From positions 197,728,915 to 197,792,914 of the forward strand of contig NC_059074.1 of NCBI RefSeq assembly GCF_020497125.1: a stretch of DNA of 64,000 nucleotides. The letters are read 5' to 3'. Positions 46,079 to 57,592 of this stretch are shown piece after piece. Below the pieces are notes generated by a model. That model searched no databases. It was not told the origin of the DNA and saw only the letters and a program-made list of their open reading frames with translations. The first letter of the stretch is position 1, and each line of letters starts with the position of its first letter. The translations under genes and the position numbers were made by a program. The DNA is from Mauremys mutica (Eukaryota; Chordata; Testudines; Geoemydidae).

Positions 46079-46329
46079 ACACACACACACACCTGTACCA
46101 AAGCAGGCCCAACTACTGCCTCCACCATTTAGTGTAGGTACACCAAACACACAGACAGCACTGGAGGGTATGCAAATAATTTCCTTGGCTAGGAATTTCC
46201 TTGACCAGCTCCAGGGCAGGAGAGGGAAGGTTGCAAACCCCCTCCACCCCTGCCTTTTGTCCTTTAATAGTGTTCAGTGGAATGCTGAGAGAATGAATGG
46301 GTTGTAAATGGGCGTGAAGAGCTTCTACA
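46079..46329. other. No gene seen
   Basis: Short unassigned sequence with a small (CA)n run at its left. Confidence 0.35.
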
Positions 46330-46915
46330 TTTCAGCAACTGTGATGTTGGCAGAGTAAAGGTTAATGGGGCATGTGTGTATAAACCCCTCAGGAGCCAGG
46401 AGGGGCTTAAGGAAGATGGTGCTGGAGACAGTGTTTAAAAGGCAGGCAGGCAGCTCAGTCTGGGGCTGGCAAGCCAGGGAGCAGGATGTACCCTTGGAGT
46501 TCGAGGGAGGTCCAGAGCTGAGCCCACAGCAAGCCAGTGAGCAGGGGAGCCACAGAACCCAACGTCTGGAAGCCCAGAAGGCAGTGTTCACCAGAGACAG
46601 GCAGCAGCTGGATGGGATACACACTAGAGTAGGAAGAGGCCTAGGGAAGCTGACTGCAAGCTGACACCATATGGAGATAGGTGAGCAGCTGAACCAGTCT
46701 CACAGGGTGCTGGGTCGGAACCCAGCGGAATACGGTGGGCCCAGGTTTTCCTAGCCCCCCTGCACTACTAGGAGGGATTGTTGCCCTTTGTATGGAAGTC
46801 ACGAGGCGGGGCTGCCACTGCATGGAACTGTGGCCACTGGATGGGGCTGTCGCCACCTCAAATTGTGGCCACTGGGCAGGAGTCCCCTTCACCACCATCC
46901 CCAATCACAGGGCAT
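46330..46915. other. GC-rich unassigned repeat-like block
   Basis: A GC-rich island with a TATA-like GTGTATAAACCCC near 46377, GGCAGGCAGGCAGC motifs and a repeated TGTGGCCACTGG motif (about 46830 and 46864). It resembles an LTR-derived block and is similar in style to 28369-28990. No ends or duplications were found. Confidence 0.35.
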
Positions 46916-48108
46916 ATTGAGGCACTGCTAAAAGAAGACAAAAACTGTTTTTTACTGGTTTTCATAAGTATGAGTTATGCCCAACTCAAAGTTCTGCAAG
47001 GGATGACATACTACTAAGCAACTTTAACTCTGCATTAATATAGGTTTTTACCACTCAATATCATATAAAGTCAGAAGCTCCAACTCCCTGGAATTCTACA
47101 CAGCATATTTGAAAATTCCCTGGAACTGTTCATACACAGGCACGCAGCATTGCAAATGAAAGACTATGCTGACTGAAATGCAGCTCACTTAAAGTGCAAA
47201 CTCATTTGCTTAGCATAGTCTCTCTTTTTTTAGTTCTACTTGCAGCGATTCATTGCAAATTAAACACGACAATGTTCAAATGCTTGAGATGGCTGTAGCA
47301 AATTTAAACTGAGGAAGCACTTTTGGTAAAGGAAAGGTAGAAATGGACCTGAACCAACACACTGCATCCAAACACTCCCAAATTTGGAAGTGTTTGAAAT
47401 CTGGATCCATATTTCACATCTTGAGCCTAATGCTAGTTAAAAGTGTTATGAGTTTGTGGTTTTGTGTGTAAATCCCAGAGCCAGAAGGCTTAAATGGAAA
47501 GAAAAAACTCTGTTTCTATTATAGGAAAAAGGAAAAGCTATTAGAAACTTAATTTACATAATAATTTTGCCACAGTGCAGTTCTGAGCAGTGTTATGTTA
47601 TACTGTTTGGGGTTTTAGACATAGTTTGTTTTGAAAGTAATATTAAATAGTCCCTGTGAATGTATTTATGAAATAGGAGAGGAATTATGAAAGATATAGC
47701 CTGGAGAAAGTGGGTTACCCTGTGATAATAAATAGTGGATTCAGATTGGGTAGTAGATTAAGATTAAAAGAGAGACCTGGGGACTCTGTCTCAAAGCATC
47801 TGGTTTTACTTTGCTTTGCAATTCTCACCCAAATATTCTGGACTCTGTATGGAGCTAGCTTTATGAAACCAGACTGAGCAACAGCTGAGCTCATGGAGCT
47901 GATTTTATGGAACCAGACTGGCATCAGCCAAGATGACTGAGTTAGTTTTACAGAGCTAGACCTAGTAGTCATCAAAGTGGAGCAGCACATGGTAGCCCAG
48001 ACTTCATTGGACTGCAAAAGACCAGTTCAAGAGAGCCGTTTCCTGGCCCCCGCTTGACCACCACTGGATCTAATAGAATTCAACAGTGAGGTTTAAGGGG
48101 GTGGGAAG
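46916..48108. other. No gene seen; short imperfect tandem repeat inside
   Basis: Mostly unique DNA. At 47849 and 47893 an ATGGAGCT(A/G) ... TTTATG(A/G)AACCAGACTG unit occurs twice with 44-bp spacing, with a weaker third copy near 47940. No coding region is supported. Confidence 0.4.
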
Positions 48109-48229
48109 CAGTGGTGCTGGTACTAGGGGTGCTGCCACACACCCCTGGCTTGATGTAGTAACAACAAACACTCGATACATGGTTTCCACCATCAGCACCC
48201 CCACTATAAAAATTGTTCCAGCATCCCTG
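48109..48229. mobile_element. Small hAT-like MITE, 121 bp
   Basis: Begins CAGTGGTGCTGGTAC and ends TTCCAGCATCCCTG, inverted ends. GGGGTGCTG near the left and CAGCACCCCC near the right extend the symmetry. No 8-bp duplication is evident. Confidence 0.55.
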
Positions 48230-49339
48230 TTCTGGACTTCAACAGGCAATTAACAACCACAACTCTGGAATTCAAACATTGTTTAGTTTTGGTCATTTCA
48301 CTTTATTATGTAAACAGATGTTTATTTTGTTTCCCCAAAGCAAAAGCATGTGTGGTTTCATATTTCCAAGGAAACCTGAGCACTGTTTACAAATGGGCAA
48401 GCAACAGCTGTAAAGGTAAGTAAGGAATTTAAATGTTAAGTCCCTAATATCTGGGAATGGATAAGGTTTTTGGCGGGGGCTCATGCCAATCATTTGATTT
48501 AAAAATGGAAACCCTAGACAGCTTTGGAACCTGGCCCCTGCACTGTTAGTGAAACCTGGCAGAAGTGTTACATGGGAATTCTGCAAACTTGCAGGCCCCC
48601 CACTCTTTTCCTTTTCCCCACATTTGCGCTGGACCCGTATAGAGTCTGTCCCTTTGTGTTTAAATCTATCATACAAAGCCTATTTCAACCAGATTTAACA
48701 CTGTTCACCACAAGAGTCTTGTCTGCAAAGTAACAGACCTCAGAGGGGTCAATGGAAAACTGTAAACACCATACAGTAACTTGGTTCTTCAATTTTTTTA
48801 TGCTCCTTTGCAATTGTTCCAGGACCTGAAATACACGTTGTTTAAATGTGTACTGCAGTCAGTGCTGAGCAATGCCTCCCCACAGCCACGGAGCTGATAC
48901 CTCTGGAAGTCCAGCAGATGCTGTAAAGTACACATCACATGAGCATTTTCATTCTGTTTTTCAGGTCCACTTTTTTATTGATCTTTCTCTGACATCTTGC
49001 AAATGCTAGAGAGCTATTCAGCAATTCTACAGTGATTTTATAAAACTCTCTATATTCAACTCCCTCCTGAATATCCCCTTCTTTTATGAAACCACAGCAA
49101 GCCCCTTCACCATCTATTAAAAAACGGAAGACAGAGATATTGAAACAAAATAAAAAACAACCCCCTAAAATGTGTCCTACCAGACCGCCTCTACATTTGT
49201 GTCTTGCGTAACCCTGTGCATATTGTTGGCACACAACTAAAATAATAATTATTATTAATAATAATAAAAACAGATGACTGCAATTAACAAACCACCACAA
49301 TACCTCTCTACCATGTGGCCTAGGTGAAAATCTGCAATG
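48230..49339. other. No gene seen
   Basis: Unique DNA. The 170-codon minus-strand frame at 48935-49447 lacks a recognisable domain. Confidence 0.4.
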
Positions 49340-50085
49340 AGGAAACAGCCAGAGACTCCAGCTGCTAGGAACAGCTACAGAAGAAGCCCAAAGCTGGGAC
49401 TGCTGCATTAGGGTTGAGAGGATAAAATGGGGTAAGTACACAGCCAAGGCTACCTCTCCCCATAGCCCAGACCTGCACAGCTGAGACTATGTTCACTCTC
49501 TCCCAAGGAAACTAGGATGCAAGCTGGTGCCTCCCCTCCACACCACTTTGGGGACTTAGAGAAAACTGCAGAGGAACCAGTGAGAGATAGGAGAAGCAGC
49601 CAAAGCAGAGACCTCTAGATTTTCAGAGAACTCTCTACAGATTTGATTGGACTTCCTGTGCCCCTGTGATGATAGGCTTTTTGTTCCAACCCTCTCTCTT
49701 CCCCCTCCCTCATTGTCTCCACACCTCATCTTCACTACACAATCTGGCCTTCTACCCTTTTTAATCCCACCCTGTCTGCCTCACCCCCTTCCTTTCAGTG
49801 CCCCTCTCCCATCACTTTTCCATTTAGCTTATCCCCTTCTGAACTAACCTTCCACCCCACCCCTCCTCAAAAAAATTTGGAACTAAAAACACGTTTGCTG
49901 CCATCACATATTTCACTCTGCTTATGTGTTATGTCCTACCCGTTCCCCCAATCTATATCTGACTTAGCTACTGAGACCATATGCTTGTGGAGAAGGGACC
50001 AGGCTGTGTTTGTACATTGCATAGCACAATGAGGCTCCATTCTTGGTTGGTTCTAGACTTAGACACTACTACTGTAATAAACGAC
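49340..50085 (+). mobile_element. L2-like LINE/SINE composite fragment
   Basis: The third copy of the composite seen at 3700 and 26740: a GC-rich CCAGCTGC...CAGAAGAAGC left part, a C/T-rich middle with TCCCCTTCTGAACTAACC, and a 3' end with AAGGGACCAGGCTGTGTTTG, a TGCATAGCACAATGAGG segment and TAATAAACGACTG. The match is by ordered short segments; the boundaries are approximate. Confidence 0.5.
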
Positions 50086-52500
50086 TGATAGTTTTTAAAA
50101 ATCATGACAAACTCTACTGTAGTTTCACCACTGACATTACTCAAAAATATTCACATGATTGGTGTAAACCTCTGCTTAACTGTATTCCTTTCAACATGAC
50201 TGAAAATCACATTTATGGCATTAAATGCAATAAGCAGATTTAAACCAGGCTAAAATAAGAAGTTAGTTTTGTAGGGGATTTGAAACAGATTTATATCTAG
50301 GCATAGCTATATAACACACATACAGTGGGTCACTTTCAGAGGTGATATCGGGCATATGCGTGTCACCTGAGTGTCAGGGGTGTAAACTGCTTTAATTTGC
50401 AACCTGAGATGGCAGGATGGTAGAAGGGGAAGTAACCCAACAGAAGGGTGCAGATAAGGATTATCTTACACTTTCTTACATCACCTGCTGGTTGCTTTTC
50501 CTGTTATAATTCTGCCCTTCCCTCCCTCTGCCTGAAAACTACACTACCTTACACGCTCACCAATTTAAACTACATCTGAATTTGGCCTAGTATATCCGTC
50601 TGTTCTTCTTAATGTTTCCTAAAATTCCCCTTTATTATCGTATAAATGAATGTCTGTATTATTGGTGTGGGTAGTGCTAGACACTAAGCGCTCAATTTTG
50701 AGCGAGCTTCCCTCTCTGCACTGGGGAGGAAGAGGGTGTAAGGAATGCCCTGGCTCCTCTGCACTGGTCATCTGCATTCCAGGTCACATTGTGAGGCGGA
50801 GAGCACAGGGGCGCTACTCTCTCTCTCCCACATGCAAGGATGGAGCCTTAGTTCTGCTACCTAGCACAGCTAAGCTGGCATAGAGGGAGAAGTAAGCAGC
50901 ACCAGGAAAAGGGTTGGTGCAGTTTATTTCTACCATGGAGGAAGGGAGAAGCCGTGAATAAACTGTGTGACCCTCAAGGTTACATTTCAGTTGCTACCCT
51001 GGTGTAACTACTTACATGCCCCGTACTCAAGGCAGATTGTAAAAACATAATCTACCCCTATATAAATTACATTAAATTGCCAACTTCTATGATGTTTGAT
51101 CAAGTGTACTATATTGATAAAAAAAGACTGAACACTTCCAATGTATGAAATACACACACACACACACACACAGAGAAAATGTATATGACACACGTTAGGT
51201 TCCATATCCATTCACGTTATTTGTGTGAACCCAGTCATAAGAGCAAGGAAAGCAGGATTTTACCCTAGTAGAAACAGTTAATGTTTATGAGTTAACAGTT
51301 CCTGTAAGAAAGCTGACAAAGAGATGGTAGCAAACTCCTATAAAATCCTTTGCCAACACAAATGAAAAAAGTCACCAAAGCAGATAACATCTGGATGTAA
51401 GCAATCTGAATGTATTTAAAATCCCAGTGTAAACAAGCTCATTGATAGCAGAGGGACGGTCAAACATTCCACTAGCTTTGGATAACTGAAACCATCTACT
51501 TAAAAAAAATATATACCTTCAATTATCAGATGTGGGGGGAAGAAATTGACAGATTTTGGCAGCATGCCATTAAAATTTCAGTTTCATAGTTATAAACAAA
51601 GATCATTGCAAATAGAATTTTTATTTGCACAAGACTGAAATTGGTCAGCAACACAGCTCTCAAATGCCTTAGCGCTTTAAAAAAGCTAGGCTATCCAATA
51701 CATTTTATTTGACATATTTGGGTTAGACAGAGATATACTTTCTGTTAATTCTATAATGGGATTATTATTCTCAATGATACGAGTATGAGAAACGTTGTAG
51801 CTGAATCACAAAGAGATTTTTTAATCCACTCATACCACCCCGCCATGACAGATGCTCGGAGAATGATAATGATGCATCAGGAGAATTTAGTTTAAAACAA
51901 ATTACATTTTAAGACTGTGCAGGATCAGTGAAAATGTATCACATTACACCAGTCTAATTATATATTGCAACAGTCACCCGCAGTCAACCCCAATGTCAAT
52001 GTACTGCATTAGTATATTATTACTGATAATAAAGTTTTGGCAGTAATCTGAAACACCTGAAAAAAAGCACCTTCAAAGCAACTGACTTCAGGGTAGCATT
52101 AACAAAGTACTCCTTTTTTTCCAACACTAAGACAAAAAAATAGTATAGCTTAATACAGTTCTGGGAGAAACTTAACAATAGAAATGATTCTAACCATACC
52201 TAAATCAATCTTTTTAGTAGTATCTAAATAATTTTAATCAGCAAAACTGTTTGCAGCCTACACAGCTGATCAAAGTCAGACGTGGAACAACAATAACAAG
52301 GTTAGAAAATTCTAGGGATTATCAGGAGAAACAAGTGCATTAAGTTCCACTGTAAAATATATCAATTAAAAAGAAAACAGTATTAGGCCTTTCCCTGAAA
52401 ATCCAAATCGCAAGTATCTAGTGTATAATGTTTCCAATGCTTTATTAGCTGGCTCACAATGTGAAAAAAAAAACCTTTATATTAGCGGTCTTAAAAAATA
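50086..52500. other. AT-rich DNA, no gene seen
   Basis: AT-rich unique DNA with a (CA)n run at 51151-51172. No supported feature. Confidence 0.45.
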
Positions 52501-52779
52501 GGTTAAGGCTCTCATCTCCACAGCAAATGATAATGACTGCACCACAACTAAAGGGGGGCAGAATTTGTCTGGACTTACCCAAACAAGGGCAGCTCTGCTT
52601 TGTGGTGCGGGGGAAGGAAGAAGGTCAGAAACTGCTGCAAAAGGTACTCCGTGGTCAGCTTTGCAGCAATGACTCCCCCCCCGGGAATGTGCATAAAGGT
52701 AGGAAACCTGGGTGAGGCAAGTCTCTATGTGCAAGCAGTGAGGAAGCCAGCATGATTCCTGGGAAGCACAATCAGGGTT

Positions 52780-53400
52780 GCTGAAGCAGCATGGCTCCAG
52801 GGGCATGGAGAAGGGTGAGCTCGGGAAAACAGGGGGCTGTTTCCCCCCGGCCCCGGAGGCAGGCAGAATATGCAAGTGGCGCACATCGGGGGTAGGGTGG
52901 CAAGGAAAGCTCAGCATCTCCTGGGAGGGAGGGGTCAGCGTCTGAAACAATCCACGTGCATCGGCGGGGGAGGACAGAGCAAGGGAGGATTTGGCAGTTT
53001 CTGTGCCAGCCATGCTGCGGGTGCGTGTATGGGATTGCAGGCGGAGTGTGTCGGGGGTGGGTTAACAGGGAAAGCTCAGTGTCTCCTGTAGGCAGGAGAC
53101 AGCCTGGCTTCGGGCTCTCAGCATCCCAATCACCCTGCATGGGGACGGGGATGAAGCAAGGCAAGGAAAATGTAACTGTTTCATGTACCAGCCGTGCTGC
53201 AAGTGCAGGTATCAGATTGAAAGCCGTCCGCAGGCAGGCTGCAAGCTGTACTCGGGGAAGGGGAATTGGCAAGGCCCCTAGTCAGAGTCTTAAATAATCC
53301 ACCTGTGTTGGGGGGATTAACTGTTTCATGTGCCAGCCCTGCTTCTTTCTGGCTGTGTGCTGCTTGCTGCTCAGTTGCCGATACCTTTGCTGGAAAGGGG
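52780..53400 (+). repeat. Imperfect tandem repeats in the retrotransposon leader
   Basis: Three copies of a (G/T)(T/G)CCAGCC(A/G/C)TGCT(G/T)C unit near 53003, 53187 and 53331, two AAAGCTCAG(C/T)(A/G)TCTCCTG units near 52906 and 53072, and two AATCCAC(G/C)TG units near 52949 and 53296. Several are preceded by CTGTTTCATG-type sequence. This resembles promoter or leader repeat arrays of retroelements; the copies are diverged. Confidence 0.6.
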
Positions 53401-54239
53401 ACAGGCGCAGGCTACAGCGCAGGGCATGGACTGGAAGGGACCCCAAGACAGACAGTATCGCAGCAGGGGCGAGGGGGCTCACAAGTATGTGGACTGCTCC
53501 CGCCCAGGGTGCTGTGTTTAATAACCCAGGGCAGCCTCACGGACTAAGGGAGGATGAGCACAGGAAAGCGTCCCGCATTCAGGTGGGCAGGCTGTGTGCG
53601 TTAACGGGGTGGTCAGCTAAGCTGGGCAGCAAAGGGTCAGGGACGTTGTTCCTGAGGTTTTCTCCACAGTGTTACGGCACTTCAGGGGGCACAAGGTCAC
53701 CTAGATCCAGGATATTTTCCTCCATCTAACACAAGGGATGGTGGTGATGCTGATCCCAGGGGCGAGTGTAATCTAAACCACACAGAGGTTGGGGGAATGG
53801 GCGGCAGAGGTGGTATCCAGCCTGGCAAAGGGTGGCAGGTGTAGGGACCTGTGCTCAAGCAGTCACTCAGCAAGTTCACCTAAGGGGAACAGGAGTCAGC
53901 CGACTGGGGTATTAAATACTCTGGGCCCAAGCCTGGGCAGACCCACCTCAGGGTGGCACCTTCAATGGGGGGCACTGATGGTATTACACAGCTGCTGCAA
54001 GCTAATTTGCATGTACTACAGCAGCTTCAGGCAGCTAGATGTGAGGGGTCTGCACAGAGTGACAGGGTAGGCCTAGCATGGGCTCAAGTTTGGGCAGCAG
54101 GACAGGGAAGGGCACATGGGAACTCATTGGCCATCAGGGCATGTAACTGCATGGGACAGAGTACACACTCCCAGGGGGTCTATGGGGGAGCAGGGCTCTG
54201 CGGAACTCCCTCCATGCAGTCCTCCGTACGGTTATGCCG

Positions 54240-54760
54240 GGGTAGCTTACCCGATGGGAGTTCACCTGCTCAGTGCAATTAAATATTATCCCTATGGCAC
54301 AGGAAGTTGTTCACAGACAGCGAACACGGACAAGGCAAGCAAAAGAGCAAACTGCCCAAGAGGCCAAGGGTGCCTAGAACATGGGAAAAATTGGACGGCT
54401 GCCCTCATCGTGTATGGGTAGGCCTGTACCATAACATCCACAGGCTGCAGCCCTGCCTTTATATGGGCTAATTTATACAGGTTAATTATACAGACATACT
54501 TAGGTGGGCACACAATATGTTTGGGGGCATGTCATAAGCAGTTTCCATTAAGGGCAGCAACACAAACTGGACTAAGGTGGCATTATACACTGTGGTTGAA
54601 GGGCATAACACCAAGGGTGCCAGGGGTTTGTTCATACTGTAACAAGCTCGAAAGGGGCTCTGGGCACATAATAGTATTTGCTGGGCATTTAATAATGGTG
54701 GTTGTTTTCGCAATCCCTGTAAATACAGGAATGTTTGCAAAACGTCCACCACCAGCAATT
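54240..54760 (+). pseudogene. DIRS-like Gag remnant with CCCH finger
   Basis: Recognisable pieces are MGVHLLSAIK (about 54257), a WTAALIVYG segment (about 54393), FPLRAATQTGLRWHYTLWLK (about 54542) and a zinc-finger segment at 54679-54738 reading CWAFNNGGCFRNPCKYRNVC, spaced C-x7-C-x4-C-x5-C. The reading frame changes more than once between these. Gag would coat and package element RNA. The order and the finger are what identify it; stops exclude function. Confidence 0.75.
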
Positions 54761-54782
54761 TTATTTCATCAAGGCTGTGCCC

Positions 54783-55080
54783 ATGGGCTGTTTAGTATCC
54801 TGTGCAGCTTTTCAGAAATTCAGTACAATGTTGCACTAGGTAGTGGTGCAGTCAGCAGGACTAAACCAAATAGTGCATTATTTGCATCGTTTTTGTTCGC
54901 AGGGCGTGCTGGGTCAAATGAGTGTTTTCACCTGTTGGACACATTTCAGGCCTTGGCTAAATAGTTGGGGAAACCCCTAGCGAAGGACAAAACAGAAGGC
55001 CCTTTCACTACATTAACCTACCTGGGCTTTGAGCTGAATTTTGCTTGCAGGCTTATTGCCCTGGGGTGGGTGTTTTGTGC
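54783..55080 (+). pseudogene. DIRS-like reverse transcriptase palm remnant
   Basis: Encodes GCLVSCAAFQKFSTMLH, then a FLFAGRAGSNECFHLLDTFQ segment and LAKDKTEGPFTTLTYLGFEL. In this family the FLF segment is preceded by the catalytic Met-Asp-Asp-Phe-like motif; here the corresponding residues read FASF, so both Asp are lost. The N-terminal half of the RT is missing because only about 45 bp separate the Gag finger from this segment. A stop at 54962-54964 lies between TFQALAK and LGKPLAK. Confidence 0.78.
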
Positions 55081-55179
55081 CCGGCTGGCAGCGGCAACAG
55101 CTGGCATAGCCAGACCACACAATTACATAGGAGTCACTACACAGAGGTGGTAAGAATTGCGGGTGTGGAAATGTTTTCT

Positions 55180-55470
55180 AAGTCAATGAGGTATCATTGT
55201 GGAGGTACAAATGGTTATTCATTTGGGGCTAATATAAGGGTGTGCCTCTGGTGCAACAACATGGCAGTGGTACAGGTTATCGATCATGGCAGATCGCACA
55301 GGATTGGAAAGTTGGTAAGGGCATTTGTTCTCCAATGCTTAACCTTGAACATCTGTTTTTTCTTCCAAGCATGTGCCGGGCATGGATAATGGCATAGCAG
55401 ATGCCTGGTCTCATTTCCAGTTTGCCAAATTACGTAAGCCACGGGCTCTCTGGAACCTCGGAATGTAATG
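55180..55470 (+). pseudogene. DIRS-like RNase H remnant
   Basis: Reads NIRVCLWCNNMAVVQVIDHG, then KLVRAFVLQCLTLNICFFF and, after a frame change near 55375, DNGIADAWSHFQFAKLRKP and ALWNLG. The family pattern is CDN-x-AVV-x-VIN ... NGIADALSRFQ; here the first Asp is Asn (CNN) and Leu-Ser-Arg has become Trp-Ser-His. It degrades RNA in the RNA-DNA hybrid in intact elements. It is inactive. Confidence 0.85.
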
Positions 55471-55479
55471 TGGTTGGCG

Positions 55480-56060
55480 GAATGCAGATTTTTGGCTCCA
55501 GCTTACAAGTTGTTTATTTTGTTTTCTTTTAAGGAGTCTTGCCAATTCAAGGATCCAGAGGATGGGTCGCCTATGCAGCCCTCCGTTAAGGTGGTTGTTG
55601 CCGTACCAGGTCAAGGACAATGCAGCTGCTGGGGCCCCTTGACGATCACACATGAGACAATAGGTTCTTTCTCCCTAGTAGGGCTGCTAGCCAAGAGGTC
55701 ATTTACAGATGTCTGGGAACCCGGCGGGATTGTGGGGGAGCAGCCAAGCAAATTGCTGGCGCCTCCTTGTGGCAGATGTTCAGTGCAGGCAGCCAGTGAC
55801 CAGATAAATGGCCTGGTAAAGGACTTAAAAGGAGGTACTGGATAAAACAACAGAATGGGGGAGGGGTTCGGGGACTCCTATGATTGGTATGGCAGGGAGC
55901 CACACACCGCCCCCCGCCTCGCCAGTCTCATAGCCTTCCTTAACCCTCTTACAAGGCTGGTGGATGGTAAGGTCCAAGCCATAGGTCAGCTGGGGGACCC
56001 GGATGGAAACGAAGGGGGGCTGGTGGAAACCCCAGAAAATTGATTTGAATAAGCATGGAT
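55480..56060 (+). other. 3' non-coding region of the DIRS-like element
   Basis: No tyrosine recombinase signature could be made out. The segment includes GGGGACTCCTATGATTGG, CTTACAAGGCTGGTGGATGG and GGACCCGGATGGAAACG. It continues after the Penelope-like insertion with TAGTCCCAGACATC. The absence of the recombinase implies a deletion or heavy decay. Confidence 0.5.
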
Positions 56061-56089
56061 TTGCCTGCACTGTACACTTTATCTGCTGG

Positions 56090-56428
56090 AACAGCAAAGA
56101 ATCCTGTGGCACCTTATAGACTAACAGACGTTTTGCAGCATGAGCTTTCGTGGGTGAATACCCACTTCTTCGGATGCAAGTGGTGGAAATTTCCAGGGGC
56201 AGGTTTATATATGCAAGCAAGAAGCAAGCTAGAGATAACGAGGTTAGTTCAATCAGGGAGGATGAGGCCCTGTTCTAGCAGTTGAGTGAAAACCAAGAGA
56301 GGAGAAACTGGTTCTGTAGTTGGCAAGCCATTCACAGCTCATGCTGCAAAACGTCTGTTAGTCTATAAGGTGCCACAGGATTCTTTGCTGCTTTTACAGA
56401 TCCAGACTAACACGGCTACCCCTCTGAT
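56090..56428 (-). mobile_element. Penelope-like element fragment, 339 bp
   Basis: Flanked by a perfect 14-bp duplication ACTTTATCTGCTGG (56076-56089 and 56429-56442). Its two ends are inverted copies of one another: AAGAATCCTGTGGCACCTTA at the left against TAAGGTGCCACAGGATTCTT at the right, with GACTAACAGACGTTTTGCAGC matching in reverse. The middle carries TTCAATCAGGGAGGATGAGG. Inverted terminal segments and a variable-length duplication fit Penelope-like elements, and the terminal sequence is one I associate with such a family in reptiles. The strand is given by the presumed orientation of the longer arm and is uncertain. Confidence 0.6.
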
Positions 56429-56510
56429 ACTTTATCTGCTGGGTAGTCCCAGACATCTATATATTAAATTTGTGGCCTGATTAAACCCATAACAAGTCTC
56501 CTGTCCTTCT

Positions 56511-57589
56511 GGTGGTATACCCAGACAATGACAGGAGCAGGTATTAAAGAAACTGGTTTAAAGAAAGAGGTGATTACAACACTCATTTGCACATGAAAAA
56601 AAAATCACCTTACATGTAAAACAATAGTCACATCAGAGGAAATAGAGAAAACCACTTAAATGAACCCCCATAAAGCATTCTGCAAAAGGACAAATAGTAA
56701 CTTAAAATACTTTTAGAAAACTCCAGAACAAGAAATGAGTTAAAATCACATTAAAACATCTTTAAAAATGGAGAGTGGGGAGGCGAGAGTATTTAATCAA
56801 TCAGTTTTCTTCCAAGTAACTGACAGCCATATGAAAAGTAAGAAGAATCACTTCTCTCTAGTCCTTCCTTAGCAGCAGCTAATAATAGCTTCTATACAAA
56901 ATCCGTGTATACAAATTAATTTCCACTTTTGTCTCTTGCAATTACTGTACTAAACAATTGCTAACATGATAATACCTGTGTTAAAATTGTCAAGGTGTCA
57001 CACATTACATTCAGTACTCAGATTTTTTTTTTTTTAAATATATAGAGGGAGTACAGTTTGCCTGAGAAAATTAAACGTGCAAATCAACTTAGCCACTTCC
57101 ATACTGCTGGAGGCGGGTTCAGACCACGGTGCTAAACCTGCAGCTACAGAATCACTAAGTTCTGAACCCCTACAGAACCTCTCATGCTCCAGCACCACGA
57201 AGTAACTGGGTTGTCTGGGATTGTAATGAGTGCTATGTGGAATCAAGGTAACAGTTTCCCTTTCTCTTCTTCCTTCTGTTGAACAAGGAAACTCCTGTTC
57301 ATTCCAAGTAAAATTTTCAAATCTGTCTAAGAACTTGTTTACACAGGTTAAAAGCCCCGAGTATCTACTGAGGAATAGCTAAGGATGAACAGTTATCCCA
57401 CATTAGATCCCCCATAGACACTCTTAGTCCATGCTAAAAGAGCTTTTGTGAAGTTTAGGTGTATCCACTTTGGAAGGTGATTGACATAATCCGCAGAAAG
57501 GGACTCAGTGCAGAAGAAGAGTGTTATTTATGGAATAGCTATTGCACTTCAAATTCACAACCTAGTTCTTTCCCCACATAGAGGATCCC
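56511..57589. other. AT-rich DNA, no gene seen
   Basis: AT-rich unique DNA with a T tract at about 57022-57036. Confidence 0.4.
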
Positions 57590-57592
57590 TAA

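Larger units (their letters stand above)
52560..56510 (+). mobile_element. DIRS-like (tyrosine-recombinase type) retrotransposon, degraded
   Basis: The order on plus is a GC-rich leader with tandem repeats (about 52780-53400), Gag remnant with CCCH finger (about 54290-54760), reverse transcriptase palm remnant (54783-55080), RNase H remnant (about 55180-55470) and a 3' non-coding region ending near CTCCTGTCCTTCTGGTGG (about 56495). Assignment rests on the Gag finger, the LTYLGFEL and NMAVVQVI motifs and their order. No tyrosine recombinase core was found, nor terminal inverted repeats, so both ends are approximate and DIRS versus the related Ngaro group is unresolved. Confidence 0.75.

Noticed and set aside
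48935..49447. 170-codon minus-strand open frame
   Set aside because: Low-complexity runs (Ile/Leu) from an ATT repeat and no recognisable domain, and it overlaps the left part of an L2-like composite.
52477..53297. Open frames of 113-178 codons on both strands
   Set aside because: GC-rich tandem-repeat leader region; the plus and minus frames overlap and neither shows a family motif.
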